Below the pieces are notes generated by a model that had not been told where the DNA came from, searched no databases, and saw nothing but the letters and a program-made list of their open reading frames with translations. Below are positions 8,880-19,777 of a stretch of 64,000 bases of DNA, one piece after another. Made by a program: the position numbers and the translations under genes. Every line of letters starts with the position of its first letter. Position 1 is the stretch's first letter. The stretch covers positions 62,001 to 126,000 of the forward strand of contig NZ_FODT01000013.1 of assembly GCF_900110435.1 (NCBI RefSeq). The letters are read 5' to 3'. The stretch is from Rhodopseudomonas pseudopalustris. Its GTDB lineage: Bacteria > Pseudomonadota > Alphaproteobacteria > Rhizobiales > Xanthobacteraceae.

Positions 8880-8915
8880 GGGAGCGGGGCGGCAGAACCG
8901 CACCGTCCCGCTCCC
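8880..8915 (-). other. Intercistronic hairpin between fmdA and fmdB
   Basis: GGGAGCGGG (8880-8888) pairs perfectly with CCCGCTCCC (8907-8915) in the 99-nt gap between fmdA and fmdB. There is no T-run on the minus strand, so it looks like an RNA-processing or stabilising hairpin rather than a terminator. Confidence 0.45.
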
Positions 8916-8938
8916 TTCGCGCAGGGAACAAAAGGCTG

Positions 8939-10168
8939 TTACTTGTCTTGCGAGATCGGCATGTCGATGCCGCCCTTGATATGTTTGATCGGCCCGGCAG
9001 AGGTCGGCATCATGTCGAAGTCGAAGATCTCGGTCGGCAGCCACAGCGTGGCGCAGGCGTTCGGCACGTCGACGACGCCCGAGATATGGCCCTGCACCGG
9101 CGCGGTGCCGAGGATCGAGTAGGCCTGGGCGCCGGAATAGCCGAACTTCTTCAGATATTCGATGGCGTTGAGGCAGGCCTGCCGATAGGCGACGGTGACG
9201 TCGAGATAATGCTGCTTGCCTTGCTCGTCGACCGAGATGCCTTCGAAGATCAGATAGTCCTTGTAGTTCGGCGTCACCGGCGACGGCTTGAAGATCGGAT
9301 TCTTGATGCCGTATTTCGACACGCCGTCCTTGATGATGTCGACCTTGATGTGCAGCCAGCCGGCCATCTCGATCGCGCCGCAGAAGGTGATCTCGCCGTC
9401 GCCCTGGCTGAAGTGCAGATCGCCCATCGACAGGCCGCCGCCCGGCACATAGACCGGGAAGTAGATCTTCGAGCCGCGCGACAGATCCTTGATGTCGCAA
9501 TTGCCGCCATGCTCGCGCGGCGGCACGGTGCGGGCGCCTTCCGCGCCGGCCTTGGCCTTGGCGTCGCCGGTCAGCTTGCCCATATGCGCGGTCGGCGCGA
9601 AGGGCGGATTGGCGAGGCCGGGCACGCGGGTCGGATTGGTGGCGATCAGCCCGGTCTCGCGCTCGTTCCAGGTCGACAGCAGCTTCGGATCAGGCAAGCA
9701 TCCGATCAGACCGGGATGGATCAGGCCCGCGAAGTTCACGCCCGGGATGTGACGGGACGAGGTGTACATGCCCTTGAAGTCCCAGATCGACTTCTGCGCC
9801 AGCGGGAAATGATCGGTGAGGAAACCGCCGCCGTTCTGCTTGGAGAAGAAGCCGTTGAAGCCCCAGAGACTCTCCTTCATCGGGCCGACATAGAGCAGAT
9901 CGACGACCAGGAGGTCGCCGGGCTCCGCGCCCTTGACGCCGATCGGACCCGAGAGGAAGTGCACGATCGACAGATCGATGTCGCGCACGTCGTCCGCGGA
10001 ATCGTTGTTCTTGATGAAGCCGCCGGTCCAGTCATAGGTCTCGACGATGAAGTCGTCGCCGGGATTGACCCACGCGGCCATCGGAATATCCGGATGCCAG
10101 CGGTTGTGAACCATCTCGTTGTCATAGGCAGACTGCGTGAGATCGACCTTGATCAATGTCTCTGGCAT
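8939..10168 (-). CDS. fmdA: Formamidase
   Basis: A 409-residue member of the FmdA/AmdA acetamidase-formamidase family, which hydrolyses formamide to formate and ammonia in the cytoplasm. The sequence is close to full-length formamidases throughout: an N-terminal HNRWHPDIP, a GDDFIVETYDWTGG block, and a glycine-rich GGGLSMGDLHFSQGDGEITFCGAIE motif in the second half. The ATG is preceded by AGGGAG. It follows urtE by 45 nt in the same direction, so uptake and hydrolysis of amides are probably co-transcribed. The nitrogen released would enter as ammonium. Confidence 0.93.
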   Translation of the reverse strand: MPETLIKVDLTQSAYDNEMVHNRWHPDIPMAAWVNPGDDFIVETYDWTGGFIKNNDSADDVRDIDLSIVHFLSGPIGVKGAEPGDLLVVDLLYVGPMKESLWGFNGFFSKQNGGGFLTDHFPLAQKSIWDFKGMYTSSRHIPGVNFAGLIHPGLIGCLPDPKLLSTWNERETGLIATNPTRVPGLANPPFAPTAHMGKLTGDAKAKAGAEGARTVPPREHGGNCDIKDLSRGSKIYFPVYVPGGGLSMGDLHFSQGDGEITFCGAIEMAGWLHIKVDIIKDGVSKYGIKNPIFKPSPVTPNYKDYLIFEGISVDEQGKQHYLDVTVAYRQACLNAIEYLKKFGYSGAQAYSILGTAPVQGHISGVVDVPNACATLWLPTEIFDFDMMPTSAGPIKHIKGGIDMPISQDK

Positions 10169-10213
10169 CGGAAGCTCCCTTTTGAACCAGTGGACGTAGT
10201 TGGATAAGCAGAC

Positions 10214-10903
10214 TCAGACGGACAGATATTTGGCGACCTGCGCCTCATCGACGCTGTCGCGGGCCTCGTCGCGGACGATTTCGCCGTTCTCAATCACCAG
10301 CACGCGGTCGGCGACGTCGAGCGCGAAACTCAGCACCTGCTCGGAGACGATGATCGACAGGCCCTTGGTGTCGCGGATGCGTTTCAGGGTCCGCGCCATG
10401 TCCTTGATGATGGAAGGCTGGATGCCTTCGGTCGGCTCGTCCAGCAGAAGCACTTTGGGTTTGGTGGCGAGCGCGCGGGCGATCGCGAGCTGCTGTTGCT
10501 GACCGCCCGAGAGATTGCCGCCGCGGCGGTTCTTCATCTCGAGCAGCACCGGAAACAACTCGTAGAGATCGCCCGGCACATTCTTTTCGCCGGACACGAC
10601 GAGGCCGGTTTCGATGTTCTCCTTCACTGTCATGGTCGAGAAGATCATCCGGCCCTGCGGCACGTAAGCGAGACCCTTGGCGACGCGCTCGTAGCTCTTC
10701 AGACCACCGAGCTCGGCGCCTTGCATCGTGATCGAACCCGAACGCTGCGGGATGATGCCCATCAGCGACTTCATCAGCGTGGTCTTGCCCATGCCGTTGC
10801 GGCCCATGATCGCGACGATCTCGTTCGGCGCGACGTTGATATTGAGCCCGTGCAGCACTTCGCTCTGGCCGTAGGCGACGTGCAGATCGTTAATTGCCAA
10901 CAT
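10214..10903 (-). CDS. urtE: Urea/short-chain amide ABC transporter ATPase UrtE
   Basis: A 229-residue ABC ATPase of the LivF/UrtE type. Walker A is GRNGMGKTT, the signature is LSGGQQQQLAIARAL, and Walker B is VLLLDEPTEG, followed by the switch histidine replaced as usual in this subfamily by the VSEQ segment. It is the last of five contiguous urt genes, 11 nt after urtD. The GMGK version of the Walker A motif and the EGIQPSII segment are characteristic of UrtE rather than general LivF. It should energise urea or amide import together with UrtD. Confidence 0.92.
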   Translation of the reverse strand: MLAINDLHVAYGQSEVLHGLNINVAPNEIVAIMGRNGMGKTTLMKSLMGIIPQRSGSITMQGAELGGLKSYERVAKGLAYVPQGRMIFSTMTVKENIETGLVVSGEKNVPGDLYELFPVLLEMKNRRGGNLSGGQQQQLAIARALATKPKVLLLDEPTEGIQPSIIKDMARTLKRIRDTKGLSIIVSEQVLSFALDVADRVLVIENGEIVRDEARDSVDEAQVAKYLSV

Positions 10904-10914
10904 GTCCGCCTCCT

Positions 10915-11670
10915 TCAGTGGCCGAGATAGACTTCGATGACTTTCGGATCGTTCTTGACCGTCTCCATCGTGCCTTCGGAGAGGATCTGGCCCTGGTGCA
11001 GCACGGTGACCTTGTGGGCGATGTCCTCGACGAACTTCATGTCGTGCTCGATCACCAGCACCGAGCGGTCCTTGATGATGGTGTGCAGGAGCTCGGCGGT
11101 CTTGACGCGTTCGGACACGCTCATGCCGGCGACCGGCTCGTCGAGCATCAGCAGATCGGGGTCCTGGATCAGCAGCATTCCGATTTCGAGCCACTGCTTC
11201 TGACCGTGGCTGAGTAGGTCGGCGCTCATGCCGAGTCGGTCTTTGAGGAAGATCGCCTCGGCGACCTCTTCGACCCGCTCGCGCACCGCGGCGGTGCGCT
11301 GGAACGCCAGTGCACCGAACACCGAGCGGCCCTGCGGATAGGAGATCTCCAGATTCTCGAACACCGTGAGGTCTTCGTAGATCGACGGCGTCTGGAACTT
11401 GCGACCGACGCCGGCCTGGACGATCTGGTTTTCCTTCATCTTCGTGAGGTCCTTGCCACGGAAGTGGATGGCTCCGGACGTCGCTTTGGTCTTGCCGCAG
11501 ATCAGGTCGAGCACCGTCGTCTTGCCGGCGCCGTTAGGGCCGATGATCACGCGAATCTCGTTTTCTTCGACGTAGAACGACAGATCGTTCACCGCCTTGA
11601 AGCCGTCGAAGGACACGGTGAGCCCCTCCACCGCGAGCAGGAAGTCGGGCTGTTGATGGCCGATCAGCAT
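10915..11670 (-). CDS. urtD: Urea/short-chain amide ABC transporter ATPase UrtD
   Basis: A 251-residue ABC ATPase of the LivG/UrtD type, with Walker A GPNGAGKTTVLDLICGKT, a divergent signature LLSHGQKQWLEIGMLL and Walker B LLMLDEPVAGMS. The SHGQKQWLEIGM signature is typical of UrtD. It sits between urtC (10-nt gap) and urtE (11-nt gap), consistent with stable heterodimer formation. ATP hydrolysis by the UrtD/UrtE pair drives substrate through UrtB/UrtC. Confidence 0.93.
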   Translation of the reverse strand: MLIGHQQPDFLLAVEGLTVSFDGFKAVNDLSFYVEENEIRVIIGPNGAGKTTVLDLICGKTKATSGAIHFRGKDLTKMKENQIVQAGVGRKFQTPSIYEDLTVFENLEISYPQGRSVFGALAFQRTAAVRERVEEVAEAIFLKDRLGMSADLLSHGQKQWLEIGMLLIQDPDLLMLDEPVAGMSVSERVKTAELLHTIIKDRSVLVIEHDMKFVEDIAHKVTVLHQGQILSEGTMETVKNDPKVIEVYLGH

Positions 11671-11680
11671 GGTTGCCTCC

Positions 11681-12832
11681 CTATTCTGCCGGGGCGCCGT
11701 CGGCGACCCTGCCGAACGACTTGCCGTTACTGTGATCCGATCCGGACTTGCGCTTGCTGATCAGCCTGTCGATCAGCGGCTGGACGTGATCGCGCCAGAT
11801 CCCGGCGAGACCGCTCGGGAAGATCAGCACCACCGCGATGAACAGCGCGCCGAGGCCGAACAGCCAGAGCTGCGGGAAGGATTCCGACAGGCTGGTTTTG
11901 GCGAAATTCACCAGCAGCGTTCCGTAAATCGCGCCGAAAATCGACATCCGGCCGCCGACCGCGGTGTAGATCACCATTTCGATCGACGGCACGATGCCGA
12001 CGAAGGACGGCGACATGAAACCGACATTCAGCGTGAACATCGCGCCGCCGATCGCCGCGAACATCGCCGCCAGACAGAACGCGAAGATCTTGAAATTAGC
12101 GACGCTGTAGCCGGAGAACCGGACCCGGTCCTCCTTCTCGCGCATCGCCACCAGGATGCGGCCGAGCTTGGAGTGGCGCACGAACAGCGCCAGCAGGATG
12201 CAGCCGAACAGGAAGGCGACCTCGACGAAGTACAAAATCACCTTGGCGTGGTCGGGACGGATGTCCCACCCTTTCAGCGTGCGCAGATCGGTGATGCCGT
12301 TGATGCCGCCGGTGTAGCCCTGCTGGCCGATGATCAGAATCGTCAGGATCGCCGCGATCGCCTGGGTGATGATCGCGAAGTAGACCCCGCCGACCCGCCG
12401 CTTGAACATCGCCGCGCCGACCAGATAGGCGAACAGCGTCGGCACGATCAGGATCGCGAGGATCGTCAGCGTCAGACTGTGGAACGGCTGCCAGAACAAC
12501 GGCAACTGCGTGATCTGATTCCAGTCCATGAAATCCGGAATGCCCGGAGTCGACTGGATCTTGGTGTTGGCGACGCTGGAAGCTTCCAGCTTCAGATACA
12601 TCGCCATGCCGTAGCCACCCAGGCCGAAGAACACACCCTGCCCGAGGCTGAGAATGCCGCCGAACCCCCAGCACAGCACCAGACCGAGTGCCACGAAGGC
12701 GTAGGTCAGATACTTCGCGACGAGGTTGAGGCGGAACACATCCAACGAGAGCGGCAGGATGACGACCAGGAGCAGAGCAAGCGCGGCGAGACCGATGAGG
12801 TCGGAGCGGCTGAGAAAGCGCGGGCTTTCCAT
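11681..12832 (-). CDS. urtC: Urea/short-chain amide ABC transporter permease UrtC
   Basis: A 383-residue LivM/UrtC-type permease with many hydrophobic segments. GFGGILSLGQGVFFGLGGYGMAMYL near the N-terminus and GGMFTLNVGFMSPSF-like and GGRMSIFGAIYGTLLVN regions are typical of UrtC. The start at 12832 was chosen because the open frame upstream lies inside urtB in antisense phase, and this ATG gives a membrane protein that begins just before its first helix. The last 35 or so residues (KRKSGSDHSNGKSFGRVADGAPAE) are a polar cytoplasmic tail. Confidence 0.92.
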   Translation of the reverse strand: MESPRFLSRSDLIGLAALALLLVVILPLSLDVFRLNLVAKYLTYAFVALGLVLCWGFGGILSLGQGVFFGLGGYGMAMYLKLEASSVANTKIQSTPGIPDFMDWNQITQLPLFWQPFHSLTLTILAILIVPTLFAYLVGAAMFKRRVGGVYFAIITQAIAAILTILIIGQQGYTGGINGITDLRTLKGWDIRPDHAKVILYFVEVAFLFGCILLALFVRHSKLGRILVAMREKEDRVRFSGYSVANFKIFAFCLAAMFAAIGGAMFTLNVGFMSPSFVGIVPSIEMVIYTAVGGRMSIFGAIYGTLLVNFAKTSLSESFPQLWLFGLGALFIAVVLIFPSGLAGIWRDHVQPLIDRLISKRKSGSDHSNGKSFGRVADGAPAE

Positions 12833-12843
12833 GACGGTGACTC

Positions 12844-13770
12844 CTATTTGCGAACCTTGAGAGCGAACAGGCCTTGCGGACGCATCATCAGGATCGCGAC
12901 GATGGCGAGCAGGGTCAGCACCTTGGCCATCGAGCCGGACATGAAGAACTCCATGGTCGACTGCGCCTGCGAGATGCTGAAGGCCGATGCGATGGTGCCG
13001 AACAGGCTGGCCGCGCCGCCGAACACAACGACGAGGAAGGTGTCGACGATGTAGAGCTGACCCGAGGTCGGCCCGGTCGAACCGATCATGGTGAAGGCGC
13101 TTCCCGCGATGCCGGCGATGCCGCAGCCGAGACCGAAAGTGGTGCGGTCGACCTTCTCGGTGTTGATGCCGACCGCGCCGGCCATTACCCGGTTCTGCAC
13201 CACGGCGCGGACCTGGCGGCCCCAGCGCGACTTGTACATCACATAGGCGACGGTCGCGGTGATCAGCACGGTGAGGCACATCACGAAGATGCCGTTGATC
13301 GGCACTTCGATGGTGTCGGTGATCTGCTTGGAGCCGAGCATCCATTGCGGCAACTCGACGCCGACTTCACGGGCGCCGAAGATCGAGCGATAGGCCTGCT
13401 GAAGGATCAGCGACAGCCCCCAGGTCGCGAGCAGCGTATCGAGCGGCCGCCTGTAGAGGTGTCTGATCAGCCCCCATTCGACCAGCATGCCGAGCGCACC
13501 GGAGGCGATGAATGCGAGGATCATCGCGACGAAGAAGTAGCCGGGAAACAGCGACGGCAGATAGGTCTGAAATGCGTTCGACGTCATCCACGTGACGTAG
13601 GCGCCGAGGATCATGAACTCGCCATGGGCCATATTGATGACGCCCATCTGGCCGAAGATGATGGCAAGGCCGAGCGCCATCAGCAGGTAGACCGAGAACA
13701 GGATCAGGCCCGCGAAGCCCTGCATCGCAAAGATCGCGCCGAGATCGCCAATGGAATAATCGCCGAACAT
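12844..13770 (-). CDS. urtB: Urea/short-chain amide ABC transporter permease UrtB
   Basis: A 308-residue LivH/UrtB-type inner-membrane permease. The LALGLAIIFGQMGVINMAHGEFMILGAYVTW motif near the N-terminus is the signature of this permease family, and the GGAASLFGTIASAFSI segment near the C-terminus is also conserved. It is separated from urtA by a 198-bp gap that contains a palindromic repeat, and from urtC by 11 nt. The gap may allow higher expression of the binding protein than of the membrane parts. Confidence 0.92.
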   Translation of the reverse strand: MFGDYSIGDLGAIFAMQGFAGLILFSVYLLMALGLAIIFGQMGVINMAHGEFMILGAYVTWMTSNAFQTYLPSLFPGYFFVAMILAFIASGALGMLVEWGLIRHLYRRPLDTLLATWGLSLILQQAYRSIFGAREVGVELPQWMLGSKQITDTIEVPINGIFVMCLTVLITATVAYVMYKSRWGRQVRAVVQNRVMAGAVGINTEKVDRTTFGLGCGIAGIAGSAFTMIGSTGPTSGQLYIVDTFLVVVFGGAASLFGTIASAFSISQAQSTMEFFMSGSMAKVLTLLAIVAILMMRPQGLFALKVRK

Positions 13771-13829
13771 GGAGGCTGGCTCCTGGATTGGATTTTGATC
13801 TGGACTCGGTGATGTCCTCGGTGCCGCCT

Positions 13830-13940
13830 CACGCCCCGGCCGTCATGCGCGGGCTTGACCCGCGCATCCATCTTCCGAAGAGGATGGATCGCCGGGTCGT
13901 TTCGCGAAGACGCGCTTCGCGCTTTTGCCCGGCGATGACG
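13830..13940. repeat. Intergenic nested palindrome between urtA and urtB
   Basis: GCGCGGG-cttga-CCCGCGC is followed by ATCCATCTTC paired with GAgGATGGAT, then CGCCGGGTC and a distant GCCCGGCGATGACG. This is the compound-palindrome form common in Bradyrhizobiaceae intergenic regions. Its place between the binding-protein gene and the permease gene suggests it may stabilise or process the urt transcript. Confidence 0.65.
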
Positions 13941-13968
13941 TGCAGAGTGCGTGGGAACGCGGCCGGGC

Positions 13969-15231
13969 TTACTGATAGCCCTTCGGGAACGGATCGGGTT
14001 CGACCAGATCGGCGGTCTCGTAGACCAGTTCGTACTGGCCATCGAGCTTGGCGCGACCGACCCTGGTCTTCGACCAGAGGTGGTGATTCTCATGGACCCG
14101 AACGTAGCCTTCCGGCGCGCCCTTGAATTCCACGCCCGGCGACGCGGCCGCCACCTTGTCGACGTCGAACGAGCCGGCTTTCTCCACGGTCAACTTCCAC
14201 AGCCACGGGCCGAGATAGGCAGCCTGGGTGACGTCTCCGATCACCGTCTTCTCGCCCCACATCTTCTTGAATGCGGCGACGAATTCCTTGTTGTTCGGAT
14301 TGTCGAGCGACTGGAAGTACTTCATGCAGGCATAGGCTCCCGCGATGTTCTCGCCGCCGATGCCGTCGATCTCGTCCTCGGTGACCGAGATCGTCAACAG
14401 CGTCTGCTTCGACAGGTCGATGCCGGCCGCCTTGAGCTGCTTGTAGAACGCGACATTCGAACCGCCGACGATGATCGCGTAGATCACGTCCGGCTTGGTG
14501 AGCTTGATCTTGTTGATCACCGAGTTGAATTGGGTGTGACCGAGCGGGAAGTATTCCTCGCCGACCACCTTGGCGTCCTTCAAATGATTTTCGATGTGCT
14601 TGCGCGCAATCTTGTTGGAGGTGCGCGGCCAGATGTAGTCCGAGCCGAGCAGATAGAAGCTCTTGGCGCCCTTGGTCTTGTTGACCCAATCGAGGCCCGC
14701 GATGATCTGCTGGGTGGCCTCCTGGCCGGTGTAGATGACGTTCTTGGACTGCTCCAGGCCTTCGTAGAAGGTCGGGTAGTACAACATACCGTTGTATTGC
14801 TCGAACACCGGCAGCACCGCCTTGCGCGAGGCCGAGGTCCAGCAGCCCATCACCGCGGCGCATTTGTCGTTGACCAGAAGCTTCTTGGCCTTCTCGGCGA
14901 AATTCGGCCAATCGGACGCGCCGTCTTCCTGGATGAACTTGATCTTGCGGCCGAGCACGCCGCCGGCGGCGTTGATCTGCTCGATCGCCAGCTTTTCGGC
15001 CTGCACCGAACCGGTCTCCGAGATCGCCATCGTGCCCGTGACCGAGTGCAGGATTCCGACGGTGACCTCCGTATCGGTCACCGCCAGGCCGGTTGTGTTG
15101 ACGACGGAAGTCGCCGGCGCCTGGGCGAACGATGTTCGCGGCAGCAGCGACATCGCCGGGATCGCGGCCATGCCCATCAGAAGCTTGCGTCGGAACGGCG
15201 AGTGAAGGCCCTGCTTTTTCTCGTCTGACAT
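13969..15231 (-). CDS. urtA: Urea/short-chain amide ABC transporter substrate-binding protein UrtA
   Basis: A 420-residue periplasmic binding protein of the UrtA/FmdD family. The N-terminus SPFRRKLLMGMAAIPAMSLLP...FAQA is a signal peptide with a twin-arginine pair and an AQA cleavage site. The mature part begins with the family pattern VGILHSVTGTMAISE and continues with INAAGGVLGRKIKFIQEDGASDWP, as in urea-binding proteins. Formamidase downstream suggests formamide or acetamide as alternative ligands, since FmdD of Methylophilus is a homologue. It is the first gene of the operon and diverges from the permease-kinase fusion. Confidence 0.92.
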   Translation of the reverse strand: MSDEKKQGLHSPFRRKLLMGMAAIPAMSLLPRTSFAQAPATSVVNTTGLAVTDTEVTVGILHSVTGTMAISETGSVQAEKLAIEQINAAGGVLGRKIKFIQEDGASDWPNFAEKAKKLLVNDKCAAVMGCWTSASRKAVLPVFEQYNGMLYYPTFYEGLEQSKNVIYTGQEATQQIIAGLDWVNKTKGAKSFYLLGSDYIWPRTSNKIARKHIENHLKDAKVVGEEYFPLGHTQFNSVINKIKLTKPDVIYAIIVGGSNVAFYKQLKAAGIDLSKQTLLTISVTEDEIDGIGGENIAGAYACMKYFQSLDNPNNKEFVAAFKKMWGEKTVIGDVTQAAYLGPWLWKLTVEKAGSFDVDKVAAASPGVEFKGAPEGYVRVHENHHLWSKTRVGRAKLDGQYELVYETADLVEPDPFPKGYQ

Positions 15232-15306
15232 GAACTACCCCTTCGTGTTGCGTGGACGCGTCTGCAGTCAGGGGAACGATCGACGAAATTTTCCACTTCA
15301 CCGATA

Positions 15307-15337
15307 CGCAAGATCACGTATGTTGCATCGCAAGATC
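15307..15337. promoter_or_regulatory. Direct repeat CGCAAGATC spaced 22 bp in the divergent urtA/kinase region
   Basis: Two identical 9-mers CGCAAGATC occur at 15307-15315 and 15329-15337, exactly 22 bp apart (about two helical turns), in the 155-bp region between urtA and the kinase start. Such geometry fits a dimeric regulator binding one face of DNA. The LuxR-type regulator encoded at 18745 is the obvious candidate. This is inference from position only. Confidence 0.5.
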
Positions 15338-15386
15338 GCGACGTAGGTTTTCTCACGCATGGGAGCGTGACAACGAGGAGAAGCGG

Positions 15387-18300
15387 GTGGTTGGGCGACA
15401 GCGCATAGACCGCGTGCGGCGCCAGTACAATCAATGGGTCGCCAACCAGACACTCGAAGATTATGCGCTGCGTTTCACCGCGAAGAGCGCGCGACGCTGG
15501 TCGGCGTTGCGGGTCGCCAATACGGCGCTCGGCGCGATTTCCTTCCTCGCGCTGGAAGCGATCGGCGGCACCATCACGCTGAACTACGGCTTCGCCAACG
15601 CCACCACCGCGATCCTGGTGGTCAGCGCGATCATTTTCTGCTGCGGCCTGCCGATTGCCTATCATGCAGCCAGATGTGGCGTCGATATAGACTTGCTTAC
15701 GCGCGGCGCCGGATTCGGCTACATCGGATCGACGGTCACATCGCTGATCTATGCCTCATTTACATTCATCTTCTTCGCGATCGAAGCCGTTATTCTCGCG
15801 ACCGCGCTGGAGCTGTGTTTCGGTTTGCCGCTGCCGCTGGGTTATTTGTTCAGCGCGGTGGTGATCATTCCGCTGGTGACGCACGGCATCACGTTGATCA
15901 GCCGATTCCAGCTCTGGACCCAGCCGTTCTGGATCTTGCTTCACATCCTGCCGTTCGCGGCGATCGCCATTAAGAGCCCGGAATCCTTCGTCGGCTGGAC
16001 GAATTTCGCCGGTGCGCACGGCGATCCTGCAGGACATCTCGACCTGCTGCTGTTCGGCACCGCGGCTTCGGTCGTATTCTCGCTGGTGGCGCAGATCGGC
16101 GAACAAGTCGATTTTCTGCGCTTCCTGCCGCGTGACCGCCACACCTCGAAAGCGGCGTGGTGGACCGCGATGGTCTGCGCCGGACCGGGCTGGATCGTGC
16201 CGGGCGCAATCAAGCTGCTGGCCGGCTCCTTCCTCGCCTATTTCGCACTGAGCCACGGCATCGAGCCGGAGAATGCGGCCGAGCCGTCGCACATGTATCG
16301 CGAGGCGTTCCGCTACGTGCTGTCGCAACCGGAACTTGCGTTGGCGTTGACCGGCGCGTTCGTGATGCTCTCGCAGATCAAGATCAACGTCACCAACGCC
16401 TATGCGGGCTCGATCGCCTGGTCGAACTTCTTTTCGCGGCTCACCCACAGCCATCCCGGCCGCGTCGTCTGGCTGGTGTTCAACGTGCTGGTCGCCCTGC
16501 TGCTGATGGAGATCGGCGTCTACAAGGCATTGGAGCAAACGCTGGCGCTGTACTCCAACGTCGCGATCGCCTGGGTCGGCGCGCTGGTCGCTGACCTCGT
16601 CATCAACCGGCCGCTCGGCCTGCGGCCGCGGCATATGGAGTTCAAACGCGCGCATCTCTACGACATCAACCCGGTCGGCGTCGGCTCGATGGCGATCGCC
16701 ACGGTGATTTCGATCGCCGCGTTCTACGGCGTATTCGGGCCGACCGCCAAGGCGCTGGCGCCATTCGTTGCGCTGCTGACGGCCGTCGTCACCGCGCCGG
16801 TCATCGCCATCCTGACGCGCGGGCGATTCTACATCGCCCGCAAGCAGAAGCGCTCGTGGCAAAACCTGCCGGCGATCAATTGCTGTATCTGCGAACATTC
16901 GTTCGAGCCTGAGGACATGGCGTCTTGCCCCGCTTATGCGGGACCGATCTGCTCGCTGTGCTGCTCGCTCGACGCACGCTGCCATGATCTGTGCAAGCCG
17001 CACGCGCGGTTCGACGCGCAGTTCACCGACGCGCTCGGCAAAGTTCTGCCGCGGCGCGTGCATGCGCTGATCAATTCCCAGGTCGGACATTATCTCAGCG
17101 TGTTCATGGTGTCGGCCGGGCTGGTCGGGCTGACGCTGATGATGATCTATTTGCAGACCTCGCCCGCGACCGAGGCGCAGCAGATCGTGCTGTGGGACAT
17201 TCTCTGGAAGCTGTTCTTCGCACTCACCATCATCGTGGGCGTGGTGACCTGGTTGTTCGTGCTGGCGCGGCAGAGTCGTCAGGCTGCCGAGGCCGAGACG
17301 CGGCGGCAAACCACTTTGCTGATGCAGGAGATCGATGCGCACCGCCAGACCGACGCCGAGTTGCAGCGCGCCAAGGAGGTCGCGGAATCCGCCAATCTCG
17401 CCAAGAGCCGCTATGTGGTCGGGCTCAGCCATGAGTTGCGCTCACCGCTGAATGCGATCAGCGGCTACGCGCAGTTGCTCGAGCAGGACAGCAGCCTGCC
17501 GCCGCGACCGCGCGACCAGATCCGGCTAATGCGGCGCAGCGCCGATCACCTCTCCGGCCTGATCGACGGATTGCTCGACATTTCCAAGATCGAGGCCGGG
17601 CGGTTGTATCTGTCGCGCGACGAGGTGCGGCTGGGCGAATTCCTCGACCAGCTCGTCGGCATGTTCCGGCTGCAGGCTGCGGCCAAGGATGTCGAGTTCG
17701 TCTTCAAGCGCCCGCAATATCTGCCGCCGGTGGTCTATGCCGACGAAAAGCGGCTGCGCCAGGTGCTGATCAACCTGCTGTCCAACGCGATCAAGTTCAC
17801 CCAGAGCGGCAGCGTGCATTTCATCGTGCACTATCGCAACCCGGTGGCCGAACTCGAAGTGCGCGACACCGGGCCGGGCATCCACGCCGACGATCTCGAA
17901 CGGATCTTCGCGCCGTTCGAGCGCGGCGCGCTCGGCGTATCACAGCCGCACACCGGCACCGGCCTCGGCCTGACGATCAGCAAATTGCTCGCCGGCGTGA
18001 TGGGTGGCGACCTCAGCGTCACCAGCGCGCTCGGCCAGGGCTCCACGTTCCGCGTCAAACTGCTGCTGTCTGAAGTCACCAACCCGACCCGCAGCCGCGC
18101 GATCCGCGCGCCGATCCTCGGCTATCACGGCCCGCGCAAAACCATTCTGATCACCGACGACGATCCGGCCCAGCGTAATCTGCTGCAGGAACTGCTGGCG
18201 CCGATCGGCTTCATCGTGCTGAGCGCGCCCGACGGCTACACCTGCATCAGCCTCGCCGAACACTGCCAGCCCGATCTGTTTCTGCTCGACATCTCGATGG

Positions 18301-18744
18301 CCGGAATAGACGGCTGGACCGTCGCTGAAACGCTGCGGACCAACGGACATCACTACGCACGCATCCTGATGGTCTCGGCCAGCGCTATCGAGGCCCATGG
18401 CGCCCCGCTGGCGCAGCCATACCACGACGGCTATCTGATGAAGCCGGTCGACATCCCTCGGCTGCTCGAACAGATCGGACAATTGCTCAAGCTGGAGTGG
18501 ATTCACAAAGGCGAAGCTCAGGAGACGCTCGACTTCACCGGCGAGTTTCAGAGTCCGCCGATGCAGCATGTCGAGGAATTGATCGAACTCGGCAAGATCG
18601 GCTACATCCGCGGCATCGAGTCGAAACTCGATCAGATCAACAACGACTATCCGGAGTCAGGGCTGTTCGTGTCTCAGATGCGCGCGCTGGTCGAACAATT
18701 CGACCTTGACCAGTACATGAAGACCCTGAACACGCTGTATCGCC

Positions 18745-18755
<11 letters not shown>
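15387..18755 (+). CDS. NCS1 permease-like sensor fused to a hybrid histidine kinase
   Basis: A 1122-residue fusion. Residues about 15-480 form a polytopic domain like the NCS1 nucleobase/cytosine/allantoin permeases. A cysteine-rich cluster follows (C499-C500-C502 to about C540), then two more helices, a coiled coil, HisKA with SHELRSPLNAISGY (H682), an HATPase domain (N-box near 792, then DTGPGI and GTGLGL), and a receiver domain with phospho-acceptor D968 in LLDISM. A helical C-terminal tail of about 80 residues ends the protein. The GTG at 15387 has GAGGAG six bases upstream and is preferred to an upstream in-frame ATG. It lies divergent to urtA and overlaps the next regulator by 11 nt, so sensing of urea, amide or a related N-compound is likely but unproven. 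Confidence 0.88.
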
Positions 18756-19674
<919 letters not shown>

Positions 19675-19777
19675 TCGTGTGGCGCGCTGACCACCTCAAT
19701 CGCAGCACGACGCCGGAGCCTCGGCCTTGAGCCCGCGGAGCGAGCTGTTTGGTTCGATATCAGCACGAGCTGCGGTC

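Noticed and set aside
15232-15386. Sigma-54/NtrC sites for urt regulation
   Set aside because: No TGGCAC-N5-TTGCA promoter or TGCACC-N5-GGTGCA enhancer was recognisable in the divergent region, although nitrogen control remains likely.
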